From Paramacrobiotus metropolitanus (taxonomy: Eukaryota; Tardigrada; Eutardigrada; Parachela; Macrobiotidae): a stretch of DNA of 64,000 bases. A program made the translations under genes and the position numbers. Of the stretch, positions 11,733 through 23,489 are shown piece by piece. The stretch is from the NCBI RefSeq assembly GCF_019649055.1, contig NW_026570222.1, positions 3,410,001 to 3,474,000 on the forward strand, given 5' to 3'. Below the pieces are notes generated by a model. That model saw only the letters and a list, made by a program, of their open reading frames with translations, ran no database searches and had not been told where the DNA came from. Position 1 is the first letter of the stretch, and every line of letters starts with the position of its first letter.

Positions 11733-12325
11733 ATTGCCGATTGCATACGGTGCAAAGTGCGCCTGTTTTACGTCCTTCACCCAACCGGAAGTATTTCTCA
11801 TCCCATAGTTCATATACTACCCATTGTGGCGCGCACATACCAGGCACTAATTCGCCGAGTGCGGGATGCTGTTGGCAGCATATTAAATCCTGGATCGAGT
11901 TGCGTACTCAGGATGACAAAGTATTTGCCTTATGATATCGTTAGTCATCCTGCAGGACAGTTTAGTTTGCCGAAACGAATGAATTTCCGCTCCCTGGCGG
12001 CTGATTTCCATTTCCAGTTAATATTGATCGACGTATGCGTCTTTTACAAGCCGCATGCTGAACGAGTGCCTTATGCTGTCGCAGCGGCTCAAGCGAATCG
12101 CAGGATGCCGGTTTCTGTATTAAATACCGAGTAAGTACAATACAAAAGTTTACCTATGTAGCAGCTAGGCGCAACGTCAATGTTGAACAGTTATGTAAGA
12201 CATATATCGTATAGGCTTTCTTCCTGTGGTTTCCTTCTTCCTGTAGTTGTATGACTTGCGCATTTACATCCCGTCATTTACAAAAAATTCAAGAAGCAAG
12301 ATCCATAGAGGTACAAGTTACTTAG
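11733..12325 (+). other. Unassigned possible coding remnant
   Basis: A frame stays open for about 130 codons (11736-12134) and ends at a plausible donor (ACCGA then GTAAGT, 12130-12131). It could splice in phase to an exon starting after TTCCTGTAG (about 12247) and stop near 12325. However, there is no in-frame ATG at the start, no recognisable domain, and the upstream edge is a stop codon without a good acceptor. A further stretch of open frame lies at about 12326-12495. It may be a gene whose 5' exons I cannot place, a pseudogene, or chance. I assign no function. Confidence 0.25.
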
Positions 12326-12499
12326 TACATTGCATGCGAGCCCGTCATCGATTTTCTGTCCCGCATGGTACCGTGATATTGGAATAAGACAGCTGGAGCG
12401 ATCGGTTACGACAATCGCCGGGATGTCCGACGGCGACTCCTTACAATTAGCAATTCTGCATGCATCTGGAAAAAGTTCCAGACAATAAATAATTCACAA

Positions 12500-13198
12500 A
12501 TGCAGCGAGGAAACACATCAAAACGACGGTCACCTTCCCATTGATCCCATTGATAGCTACCCTAGTACAGATTGTACTATTTATAGGGATCCCTATGAGA
12601 TGACAGTGGGTCTATATATTTTGAACTGACTGTTAACCAATAGTACAATGACCATCTCAAGAAAATCTTAGGAATTGCAGAAAATATCGGCGAAGTTTTA
12701 AAAAATTATGTTCAAAGGAACATGGCGTGGTACCGTGCTTCTTTTACGTGCCGGTGGTGCCGCTATCGATTAACGAGACTACCAATGTCGAAAATCTACC
12801 AGATTTACCTGTTTCTGACCTCTCAAACTTTTTTCATTACGAATTTCTTCCAGCATTCTGTCGTGGACCTATGACCCGAGCACAGAATAATTAAGCCTGA
12901 TAATAATATCATGTTTTATGACTCGGTCTTACCTGGTTAGGGTTCGTCTTTGTATAACGGGTGGTTTTATCGACTTGTATAAAAGCAAAAAGAGCGATAT
13001 GAGTCGGTAAAATGGTAGTGACTGCTGTCTATTAGTGTCTACTGTGTATGAATTAATAATCATAAAAACAATATCAATTTTTTCTCTTGTGATACGATAT
13101 CGAGTGGAACTGATAAACAAGGCGCTGTTGATAAGGTTTTATCATTTGCACATGGTCTGCTCTAGCACACGTACTTACCATTAGGTTAGTACTTAGTA
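12500..13198. other. Non-coding spacer
   Basis: I see no gene. The sequence is AT-rich with a few short palindromes, for example TAGTACAGATTGTACTA near 12564 and a TATAGGGATCCCTAT palindrome near 12585. Confidence 0.35.
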
Positions 13199-13631
13199 GT
13201 AAGGGTATTCAAACATCCTTTACGAACGGCTCTCTAAGTTATAGATGCGATTTCCCTTTAACTCTCACTAGCCAATCATATTTCTCTAAATCGGTTAATG
13301 ATGAAATAGGTGTGAATGGGTGTTTACGCATCCCACTTCACAGGAGGACAGAAAGTCTAAAACCATTGAAAACAAATTTCAGTAGTCCGCAAAAGATATC
13401 TGCACATTAGATGCAGGATCGGTTTCAGTTTGCACTAGCGATTTCAAACTCAGCGGGCCCTATACCGAAAAGTAACGATTTCGGTACTTTAAGTTAAAGG
13501 ACTTTAAGTTAAAGAGAGGAAAATTATAGAGCCTTTCGTCCAATGGCAGTGCAGAGGCGGAGCTACAAGTTAGAGGATCTGACCCCTTTAAGTTATAGAG
13601 CCGCTCGTAAAGGATGTTTGAGTACCCTTAC
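13199..13631. mobile_element. MITE-like element with ~32-bp terminal inverted repeats
   Basis: The left end GTAAGGGTATTCAAACATCC.. and the right end (13600-13631) are inverted copies matching at about 30 of 32 bases. The 433-bp interior has no coding capacity, but contains short repeated ACTTTAAGTTAAAG motifs near 13488-13515. No target-site duplication could be recognised. This is consistent with a non-autonomous DNA transposon. Confidence 0.65.
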
Positions 13632-13636
13632 AATGT

Positions 13637-13791
13637 AGGACTAAATGGTCGCATAGCCCCATACCCAGCATTCTGTACGCAAGCGGTGCAGTGCACTTGT
13701 ACGAAACGGATATTTTGAACTCAGTCGTACAGTGCACTGCGCTGCATTCGTACTGAATGTGGAGATGTTGGGTATGCGACCATTTTGTCCT
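13637..13791. repeat. 155-bp foldback element
   Basis: The arms AGGACTAAATGGTCGCATA.. and ..TATGCGACCATTTTGTCCT form a long imperfect hairpin. Inner blocks GTGCAGTGCACTTGTAC and GTACAGTGCACTGC also pair, around a loop near 13705-13727. It lies six bases from the MITE-like element on its left. There is no coding sequence. Confidence 0.6.
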
Positions 13792-14151
13792 AAGCTGTAG
13801 TGTATATTAACGTAAAATTAATATGCATCGCTGTTTGCAACACTTGCTGTACGATCGCGAGTACGGTGCAGACTGAAATGTACTTGAGTTACTATCCATA
13901 AGGCATAAGTACTTGATGCCAAACAGCGGCAAACGCCGATTGCTTATCACAGTAACTGTTATCAGTTCTTGGATTTATCAGCTGATTGTCGGATACCTGT
14001 GTGAGCCGTCTGTAAATCTATTCCCCACCGCTGCCATCAGCCTGAGATTTTGTTTGAATACAGGTACATGCTTCTTTTGTAGAAACTGTTGCTGGAGCAT
14101 CTCATTCAATAAATCGCAGCTGAACAAGATAACACCGCCATCCATAAGAAA
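13792..14151. other. Upstream region of PGM2
   Basis: This stretch holds the presumed 5' flank and leader of the phosphoglucomutase gene. A stop codon in the gene's frame at 14110 excludes an N-terminal extension without another exon. No core promoter motif was recognised. Confidence 0.3.
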
Positions 14152-17100
14152 ATGAACGGCAACATGGATCGAAAGAGCATGGATCTTGGTGGCAGTCCTG
14201 AACTGGATCGCAAAGTCGAAGAATGGCTCGCTTGGGATCAAGTCAGCCTTTGACTACTGTTGCGAAATCTTTCCAGCTGGGTAATCTTTGGCTCTTGTAG
14301 AATGCAGCAACGCGAAAGGAAATTACCGCTCTGGTGGAAGCCAAACGTTTTGATGAGTTGGAAGGACGACTCGGGCAGCGGCTGGCTTTTGGCACTGCAG
14401 GTTCGACGTTTTGTTACTTATTTGTGGAAAATTGTAGTTTTTATAAACAAGTTGATATTTTCAGCTTCTGGATTTGTCAGTTTTTACTTTTACTGGTATT
14501 TGACGTATTTAACCATTATGGCAAAAATGTTTATATAGTCGTATAGTACCAGTACATCGTACGTGTAAATTGTAATTAACAGGTCTGCGTGGAAGCATGA
14601 GCGCTGGATTCAACCACATGAACGACTTGGTGATTATCCAAACAACACAGGGAATGGTTAAATATCTGCTGAAAACAAAACCCGAAATTCAGAAACACGG
14701 TGTTGTTATCGGCTTTGATAATCGACATAATAGCGATCGGTAAGATTTTCTGGGAAGCTTTGTGCGATGTTAAATATTACTACTAGCTCAGTAGCTTTTT
14801 AGAAGTAGTCATTTTTTTGAAGATTTTCGATGTTTTATTAGATTTGCGAAGTTGGCCGCGGCAGTTTTTATCTCCCAGTCAGTACCCGTGTATCTGTTTT
14901 CCAAGATCTGCCCGACACCGTTTGTGGTACATCCGTGACTGAAGTTTATTCAATGCTGGCTAGAACTATAGCAGTGTTTACTTTGGCGTTTTGCTTTTGC
15001 AGCCGTTTGCGGTGTTAAATCTGAAATGCAGCTGCGGCATTATGATTACGGCATCGCATAATCCCAAGCAGGATAACGGGTACAAGGTGTACTGGGACAA
15101 TGGAGCCCAGATCACCTCTCCGCATGATAAGGGAATTGCTGCTGCCATCGAGGAGAATTTAGCGCCATGGCCTGCATCGTGGGATATTCCTTCTCAGCAT
15201 TCGTTGCTCACTGATCCATTGGACAAAATCATGGCAGCTTATTTGGAGTCCGTGAAAACACTTTCGCTCTATAGGTGAGTATTACTTTTGTCGCTTTAGA
15301 TTGCTTAATTTCGTTGTGGTTATGTCTTGTATTCCGATTTTCTTTCCGGAATCCCGGAAAGAGAATCGGGGATTTCTCTTTCCGGATACGGACAACGTTA
15401 TTGTTGTCATTAATATTTTACAGTGCCATTACAGTTGTTAGGCACCTCCCAAACCTCCGGTTTTTATAGGCGCCCCTTTTTTTACACTCCGTTAGTTATA
15501 GGCCAGCTTTTTCAATAATTCTTCATTTAAAACACCTGGATATTGCTGGCAGCATTTTAAAACTGAATTTTTGTTTTGTACGGTTCGCACCATTTTGCAA
15601 TTTCCTTTAAAATGGCTTTGGAGGATTTTATATGCTGAAAGCTTTTTCAAGGTGAAAGCTGTTTCCGGTGTTGCCCTAGAAGGCGACTTGATTATAAGAA
15701 CGGAGTCACAGAGGAAATGGCTAGAAAATCCCTCGAGAAAGCAGAGTTCAGCTGGACCAAAAACAGCGCAGCCTATTTTATTTTCATTTATATACAAAGA
15801 TTTCTTTACATACCGGGTGCGAAAAGAGCCCTACAAAACGGGAGGTGAAAAGGGGCGAGGCAATAGATGTGATGATTTTAAAAATAGCGAAACTGCAATA
15901 TTTGCATTACCCTTTGCTGGATAACGTTTTTATGAATAAATGAAAAACTTTTTTGGTGGTTTATTGACAATGAGTTTTGCAAAACGCAGTGACAACAATG
16001 CGAAGTCGACAATGAAGTTCGTTTACACTCCGATGCACGGTGTAGGACATTCGTACGTCGAAGCAGCCACCAAGGCATTCCGTCTGCCACTGTTTATCCC
16101 TGTCGAAGAACAGGTGAGCAGACAGATTCTGTAGTCACTTTTATTTTCGAAAAATTTTCGATTGCAATAATTAATTTCTCGTTCACAGAAAAACCCGGAT
16201 CCTGAGTTCCCCACAGTGGAATATCCTAACCCAGAAGAAGGGAAGAGTTCCTTGGTAATGATTATCCATATCGTTGATGCCTACTGCACACAATCCTAAA
16301 CATCATTATCTCGTTTTACTTGGTACCTTACAGGATTTGGCGGTTGTGACAGCAGAGCAGCATGGTTCCTCAGTCATTCTTGCTAATGATCCCGATGCCG
16401 ATCGTTTCGCACTGGCGGAAAAGCAACCCGGGTAAAAGTGCAAGTGTTAGAATACTATTTGTATTTCTCAAGCCTGCAGCAAGTATAGAACTGAATTTCT
16501 TGTGAATTTGTTTTTGTTCTTTCACGGTAGGTACGCTCTATGTTCTGTAATAATTACTACTCGATCGTGGTTCTGTAATCATGACCGAAAGTCATTTCTC
16601 CGCAGAAATTCATGGAAAATCTTTTCTGGAAACGATATTGGCACCATGCTTGGTTGGTGGATGTGGAACAGTTATTGCAAAGCGCACGAAAACAGCAAAA
16701 AAGGTACAGCATTACCTTAAATTACTATAATTAACTGTAAGCCGTGCGCATACACATCTCTCATTGACATATGTACATACAAAAAATATTATTTCTTATT
16801 CGTGACGTTATAGGAGATGAATGTTACATGATTGCCAGCACTGTTTCCTCCAAAATGTTGCGGGCCATTGCTAAAATGGAAGGATTTAACTTTGAGGAAA
16901 CATTAACGGGTTTCAAATGGATTGCCAATCGCGCTGATGAATTACGGAAAACCGGCAAGACAGTGTTATTTGGTTTTGAAGAGGCCATTGGATTTATGTG
17001 TGGAGATTTCGTTTTGGACAAAGACGGGATTTCGGCCTGCATGGTGGCTGCCGAAATGATTGTGCATTTATATTCCACCGGAATGACGATTGCCAAGTTT

Positions 17101-17921
17101 CTGGAGTCTCTGCATATTAAGTAAGTCCCGTTCCCTTTCCCTTTGGACAGCTTCGTGTATTGCGAGAAAAAAATTATGTTGATGGCTGTTTGGAGAATTA
17201 TTGCTTAAAATGACACGTAGTAACTACAGGCGTATGTGAATAATGTATTGTCACTTACTTGTTAAGGTATGGACATCACGTCACGAATAATTCTTATTTC
17301 CTGTGTTACCATCCTCCTACAATCGAAGCTATATTCAAGCGCCTCAGAAATTTCAACGGGACTAACGGAGTAAGCGATGACACGACCAGCGGCATTTCAG
17401 ATTTGAGGAACTTTATGTTGCTGTTAATTGTTTTGATAACAATAGTTTTTTGAAATTAACACGAAAATTTGATAGTATCCAAAAGTGTGTGGACGTTTTC
17501 ACGTGAGCGGTGTGCGGGACTTAACAGCCGGTTATGACAGCGCTCAACCTGACGGCAGACCTGTAAGTCATCGAGTGTCATAATTTGTGGGCTTTCCTGC
17601 ATTAACATAATTATGATTCACAGATTCTACCGGTCAGTAAATCCAGTCAGATGATCACGTTTACATTCGAAGAAGGGATCGTTGCAACGTTGCGTACGAG
17701 TGGCACCGAACCGAAGTTGAAATATTACACAGAAATTTGTGGTCAGCCAGGATCGGGGTAAGGTTAATCGTTAATGCACTGCTTGCGTAAACATTATCAT
17801 ATTTTTTATTCATTTTAGAAGTCGAGAGGAATATGAAAAGACACTTGGCGAACTGGTACAATCGATGATTTCGGAATTCTTGGAGCCTGAGAAAAACAAC
17901 ATTCATCCTAAAAAAGACTAA
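14152..17921 (+). CDS. Pgm2: Phosphoglucomutase-2 / phosphopentomutase
   Basis: Fourteen exons (14152-14241, 14301-14400, 14583-14739, 14842-14926, 15003-15274, 15990-16113, 16189-16254, 16334-16431, 16606-16703, 16814-17120, 17267-17369, 17476-17562, 17624-17757, 17819-17921) join in phase to give 607 residues. Animal PGM2 is about 612. The enzyme moves phosphate between C1 and C5/C6 of ribose or glucose phosphates in the cytosol. Diagnostic motifs are intact: the FGTAGLRG substrate loop; the catalytic phosphoserine loop [21 protein letters not shown]; the metal-binding loop DPDADR; the sugar-binding [10 protein letters not shown]; and the phosphate-binding RTSGTEPK near the C-terminus. A short WLAWD segment at the N-terminus matches the family. 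The gene appears full length and functional. The largest intron (15275-15989) carries only chance open frames. Confidence 0.97.
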
Positions 17922-18492
17922 AACGTTCCCGGTTTCAGTTCTTAAAAGTTGCGTAAAGGTTGCCGATTCACCATTGATTTAGCTATTCTGTGATCTGGTG
18001 TTGTCAAACCTCTGCTGGGAAAATGGACTTTAGATATTGGATGTTCCTCGAGCTGTGACGAAAATGGGGTGTAGTTATAATTTATTTATTTAAGTGTCTG
18101 TTTCTTTTTGGTGGAGTTTTATATTTTACTTGGACTTGTTGAGCTGGTAGCATGGTTTGAGAGAATTGTAGTACACCTGCAGTTTCCGCAGTAAGCCTGA
18201 ACAAAACAGAACTATTAAAAAAAACGATTCTGTTGACGTAGAATTTGGTCTGCAATTAGTACTGATAATGATTGCGGTTTCAGTACTTCTACTGTACAAT
18301 AAAACGTGCTCTTATCGAGTACTGTACATGTACTTCGTACTGCGAGGGGTAGGTAGAAAATAATATTACTTATTATCGTAGTTGTAGTTGCCCTTTAACA
18401 ACAGTATTGTACTACAGGTATTGTACTAATTTTTTATTGCGTTCTCACCATGACATATTCAATCATTCAAAATCCCACAATAATGGACTATG
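17922..18492 (+). other. PGM2 3' flank
   Basis: This is non-coding sequence after the PGM2 stop. An AATAAA at about 18298-18303 could end the transcript. GTACTGTAC-type words are frequent at 18235-18420. No gene was seen. Confidence 0.35.
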
Positions 18493-18642
18493 TGCGAAAA
18501 CAAGCTGCCGGCCGCGCCGAATTGAAGCTGCCCGGCGAAAATCTTTCGATTGGTCGCTTTATTTAATTTCTAAATAAACCGACCAATCGAATGATTTTCG
18601 CCAGGCAGCTTCATTCGGCACGGCTGGCAGCTTGTTTTCGCA
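18493..18642. mobile_element. 150-bp palindromic foldback/MITE-like element
   Basis: Arms of about 70 bp pair at roughly 90% identity, starting TGCGAAAACAAGCTGCC and ending in the mirrored GGCAGCTTGTTTTCGCA. The centre is near 18567. There is no coding content. The high arm identity suggests recent formation or gene-conversion-like maintenance. It sits just upstream of the dead retrotransposon. Confidence 0.75.
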
Positions 18643-18879
18643 TTCGCGTCAATGTGTTCGTCTAAGTACTTAAAATTAAATAATTGTAAAGCCTCATAAT
18701 TATTACAGTAACATTGCCTCGACGCAGTGGAGGGATTTGCAGTGCTCGTAAAACAATTAAACAAATATTTATCGTTTTTATAATAACAACAATAACAAAA
18801 TGTTTTAAAAAGTTAAAATTGCAGTTAAATGCAAAACAATGTTTAAGCAGGCGTACTTCGTATGCCATTTGGCATTTGT

Positions 18880-19949
18880 AAACGTACAGATTACAGAGTG
18901 AAAGTAACAGCGCATCTGTCGGACTGGCTCCCTGTGCGGTCGGGAGTGCCACAAGGCACAAAGGGCCTGTGTTGTTCATTGTGTACATAAACGATATGCC
19001 AAATGGAAATGACGCAGAATTGTTCGCCGATGATACGGTACTGTATGGCATTGGCCGCACGAAAGAAGAAGCTGCAGCGAAGTTAAGCGTGCAGATTGGC
19101 AGTGTGACAACCTGGCTTGCAGATAACACCCTCTGCATAAACGAAAAGAAGTGCAAACTCATGTACATCTGTTCCGAACCGAAGAACAGCCAACCTTCTC
19201 CAGTGGTGATGATCAATGGCTACCAGATGGAGGAAGAAAAGTGCGTTAAGTATCTGGGGATCTTCATAGACCGCAACCTGAAGTGGGGAACGCATGTAGA
19301 TCACGTGCTGCGAAAAGTTAACTACGGTATCGCAATGATTAACTGCGCGAAAGACGGCCTGGATCTGCCCCAGCGTAGGAGCCTTTACCATGCTTGTGTG
19401 CAGCCACACTTGACTACGGGTCGGATACGTGGTCACCGGCATCTTTGGCTTTGCGCGGCAAACTGGCTAAAGCACAGCGGAAAGCACTGCGGGCGATTTC
19501 TGATTACAAGGAGCGGGTAACCCCCGAGCTGTACCAGAAACTGCGCATCCTGCCGGTGTACGACCGTTGGAAGCAGTCCGAGGCAGTATGGTTGTACAAG
19601 ATCTACAACCACGAAGCGTACCATCCTCCACAGTACCTGGTCGACATGATTGACTTTACGGATGTTACAGCGCGGTATAACCTCCGGAAGCCAAAAAGAA
19701 TCGAAGCCAAAGCGAAGAAGAAGATCGGGGAAGGCACGTTGACCATGCGTTTAAGGGACATTTTCGAGCGCATACAAAACGTTAATATGCAGATACTCCG
19801 CGTTGATGGTGTTGGTTTTTTCAAATTTGCTCTCCGAATGGTGGATCTGTCGTAATCTTAACGTTGTTTTTGTAGCGGCCAGACGTTAAACGTTAAACCC
19901 GTTAAACGCTAAACGTTAAACGGGTTGTCTGCTCTTGATGTAATAATAA
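18880..19949 (+). pseudogene. Truncated non-LTR retrotransposon (RT domain remnant)
   Basis: A 5'-truncated LINE encodes the C-terminal half of a reverse transcriptase. It shows a VPQGT block near 18945, LFIVYINDMP near 18975, the catalytic FADD box at about 19023-19034, a KYLGIF block near 19245, and a thumb/C-terminal region to the stop at 19855. The frame is broken at least twice: at about 18960, between VPQGT and the following GPVLF block, and at about 19400-19410. It is therefore dead. After the stop come GTTAAACG-type short repeats, then GTTGTCTGCTCTTGATG followed by a (TAA)n tail. Microsatellite tails of this sort are typical of Jockey/I/CR1-group elements. The exact clade and the 5' edge are uncertain. 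Confidence 0.85.
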
Positions 19950-20597
19950 TCTCTATATATTAAAAGAATAAGACTTTCAGAAATTCCATTTCCATACAGT
20001 TCGCCAGGACTCTACACTGAACCAAACTTCGATAGCTATATACCATTCGATAGCCCTAAGTTTCTATATTTGCCATCAAAAGTCAGTTTTCAAAACAAGA
20101 AAACGGTTTGAAAGAAAAGTTTAAAAAACTTAACATGCAAAGTCTATGGTAGAAGTGGAGAACCCACCACTGCAAAACGATCACACCACCACTGCCAGTA
20201 GAGCAAGTCACACTTTTGGATAAATCAGCAAAAACGTTACAATGGATGAAATTTTAAGGCCTATATATAAGTTGAAAGCCCTGAATTTATAGATTTCACC
20301 TCCAAAGCATGGCTACAGGGGAATGTCAAGATTTGATAAGAAAGTCTCATTGCAAAGCAAAAATCTGGAGAACATTCGAGGTTCTCATTTCCGAACACAA
20401 GTTTTTCAGGTAGCCGCCCTACACAGCGCGGGTGATCAGTTTTAAAGTTGCTGCGCTCTTTTGGGCGGGTACAGTATCTCGCTAGGGTACATCAGCTCCA
20501 CCGCACGAGGTGGCTTTTATAAGCACTTTTTGTTTCCGATATTATTGTTTAGTACTGTACAGAGTACGTTTGAGGCTTTGAGCAGAACAGAATAAAA

Positions 20598-20703
20598 ATG
20601 GCAAATACGAGTACTAAAATTTTAAATCGTCAAATCCTGTACCAGCCGAATTTGCGCTATTTTCTGCGTTTTGATTTCACGGAAAAAGCAGTTCGAGATT
20701 TGA
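20598..20703 (+). other. Possible captured first exon inside the Helitron
   Basis: An ATG after AACAGAATAAAA opens a 35-codon, coding-like segment (MANTSTKILNRQILYQPNLR then YFLRFDFTEKAVRDL). It is followed by a good donor, GTAAGT at 20704. No downstream exon could be joined. Confidence 0.25.
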
Positions 20704-21663
20704 GTAAGTATTTTATGGTGTGCTTACCCAGCATGCCACAGGGAGAAATGAAATCCATGAATTACTTAATGTTAGCCACTGCAGCACAGATTTGACAACA
20801 AATGCGGAAACGTGCATATTATGCAAAAATTATCAATGTAAAACCGTCTTTCGTTAAACAGAATAAATGGATTAGATTACGTACTGATTAGCGTGGCCAA
20901 CGGAGTTGATTGGATAGATGCAGTTAACACGGGCCGAATGTTATAATTACATTCACGAGAAGGTTTTGTAAAGTTCCAAGTACAGTAATTTATCCGTTTG
21001 TAATAATAACGAGCCGCAAAAGGCGCCGAGCTGTGACAAGAGCGAAGCCCGCGAAGTAGCAAGTTTAGCAACCGAGTCAATTTCAGTAACACTATACAGC
21101 ATTTGATTTTGAAGGGCAATTTTTACAAAAATTTGATAGTTTAATTGGCATCGAAATTTAGCAAATAAATTATTAAGTACTTAGTTACTTCAGCCCACAG
21201 ATACTTGGTAACTTGGTAGTAATTACACTGTTGTTTTCTTTATGCACAGCAATATAGTGGAAAAATATTATTATGCACCTATTAATAAGCCTATTGATAA
21301 GCGTTTCGACAAGGGCACCAGCGATATTTGACTAAGTCAAATTACATAAAATTGCAAAACTTTGGATTAGTTCAAAGCTGCTGATTAACAACTAGAGTAA
21401 AATTCTCTTGATGGATGATCAGGAAAAAATGAATTATTGCTACCGGTAAAGCTCAAACCTGAAAAGAAAAGAGCTGTTTCCGGGGAAAAAACTTCGATTT
21501 TTGACGTTATCTAAAGCTTTTAATCTAAAGCTTCTAAAGCTTTTAATCTAAAGCTTCTAAAGCTTTGTATGTAAGTGCAATCGACGGGATGGGAAAAAAT
21601 TTAAAATAGACACTGTACTGCGAAGGTATTACCAGTATTTCTGATTTCTCTGTTAAGAAAAAG

Positions 21664-21770
21664 GTTACACTTCGCACATAAAAGTTATGGAAATACAGAT
21701 ACGTAGATATACGGCATGTATGTAACTAATGTAAGTTATGGAAATACAGATACGTAGATATATGGCTATA
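21664..21770. repeat. Short tandem duplication in Helitron interior
   Basis: The phrase GTTATGGAAATACAGATACG with the following TAGATATA occurs twice, about 50 bp apart (near 21684 and 21734), separated by TACATACATGCCG-type filler. It is an internal duplication of the Helitron. Confidence 0.6.
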
Positions 21771-22988
21771 CAAGTGTCGGTCGCGCTAGCGCGCGACCAG
21801 TTGTGTTCAAGGTATGGAAGAATGAAAGAAATTACAAAATATACTTCATACAGCAATAAAATATTTCAATATAAAACCCCACCGAAGCCAGTTACGAAAA
21901 TATTTTTAACACGTAGAAATGCGGACAGCTTTCAAGCTTTTCGGTCAAAGTCGATCAGTTTTCAAAAACTGTAATAATTTCCGTAATTTTTTTGTCTTTT
22001 TCATGTTTTTAATGTAACTTTAAATTGCTGATCTAGCCAACTCAAAACTTAAATTTTTTGGTACGACAGGTAGTATTTAAACGGTGATAAAATGGATGGC
22101 GTGGGATCACTGACACGATGCCCATAAATGATAAACCACCATTCAGCCGATATTTCGGCGCAGAATTAATGGAAACTTGTGGAAAACAATTAATAGTTGC
22201 TCAAAGTGACCTCACAGACTGCATCTTTAGCTACTAATTGCAAGATTTTCAGCCATTCAGCCAGCTGTTCAGTATCTAATAAAATAAATTAAATACATAT
22301 TTATTAGATTTTAGGTTAGTGAATACCAAAGCTGCCACCAGTATTACAAAGTAACGTAGGTTTGTGAATGCCCAAGCTACCACCAGTACCACAGAGCCGC
22401 TACGTGAGTGAATACAATATACGGGCCGCGGGCCGGCTTTTATATATTCAGAAATTACATATAAATTAGGCAATTTAGACCGTGAGATATTGAGGTACTC
22501 AGATTTCTAGATATTTTAAAATTTTGAAACTCTGGAGGCTAAAAATGTTTAGAGGTAACGGCCCCGCTGCGCGGGGCCGAGTCGAAGTATTTAGAAATTC
22601 TTGAAATAAAAAAGCTTTAAAGCCGACTTTGAAGAATTTATAGTTATTCTGAGGTAATCGAACGGATTTAAGAATGTATTAAAGGTTTGAAGAATTAGAA
22701 AAAATAAAATTATAATATTTGATGTAATTGGCAATTTTAAAAAACAATTGTTTAGGTTGCTAAGTTGCGAACTCTCTAGAAGCTAACAGCATTTAAGTAC
22801 TACAACTTACGTAATACGTAGTATTACATTAAAGTACTAACAACATTAATTTTAAGTACTACAATTTTCAAAAATTCATGATATCGATACGCCGGCGATT
22901 AAGTGATAGGTTTGTACTAGAGTACATTTAATTACTTACTGTACTACAAACTAAGTAAGTACTACTACACTGCCACATTTAAGTAATA

Positions 22989-23347
22989 CAACCTTAAGTA
23001 CTAACAACCCTGAAGTACTACAACTTTCAAAAATTTTTTTTGGACCTTCTCCAAAACTTAAGATTTTTTTAAAGATGAAGGTAGGAACGTTTGTGCGATG
23101 CTCTATTTTTTAAGATTAACAACTTATTGAAAAAATTAATGTTGATTTAGGAGATAATTTCCAAAACCAACAACCTTTAAGTACTAACAATCCTTAAGTA
23201 CTACAACTTTGAAAAATTCTTTTAGACCTTCTCCAAAACTTAAGATTTTTTTAAAGATAAAGGTAGGAACGTTTGTGCAATGCCTTATTTTATAAAATTA
23301 TCAACTTATTGCAAAAATCACTCTTGATTTAGGAGATAATTTCCAAA
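22989..23347. repeat. ~180-bp tandem duplication in Helitron interior
   Basis: Two head-to-tail copies (about 22989-23166 and 23170-23347) share the blocks ACCTTAAGTACTAACAA, CCTTCTCCAAAACTTAAG, GGTAGGAACGTTTGTGC and GATTTAGGAGATAATTTCC in the same order. Partial AAGTACTACAA copies lie upstream near 22795-22865. This looks like local tandem amplification within the transposon. Confidence 0.75.
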
Positions 23348-23489
23348 AAATACGGACGTAAGGATATATGAATCTATTGATATACAGTAACCAATGTAAG
23401 TCTTTTTGAGATTTACATTAAATTATTTATCCATCGCTGCTATATTCCGCGCAGTTTGCGCGGGGTCTACTAGTAATAATAATAATAAT

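Larger units (their letters stand above)
19950..23473 (+). mobile_element. Non-autonomous Helitron, 3.5 kb
   Basis: The element starts TCTCTATATATTAAAAG and ends in CTAG. A 6-bp GC hairpin (CCGCGC AGTTT GCGCGG, 23447-23463) ends 10 nt before the terminus, which is the canonical Helitron 3' structure. The host bases are A on the left and T on the right, the expected AT target with no duplication. Removing it restores an uninterrupted (TAA)n tract, the tail of the LINE at 18880-19949. No Rep/helicase protein was found, so it is non-autonomous. The interior has internal tandem duplications, GC-rich palindromes near 21780-21800 and 22560-22580, and one possible captured exon at 20598. Confidence 0.8.

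Noticed and set aside
15275-15989. Open frame of 117 codons in a PGM2 intron
   Set aside because: It has no family resemblance, and the flanking PGM2 exons join in phase without missing conserved sequence.
22559-22581. GC hairpin as a Helitron 3' end
   Set aside because: No CTRR terminus follows it. The hairpin at 23447-23463 does have one and restores the target when removed.
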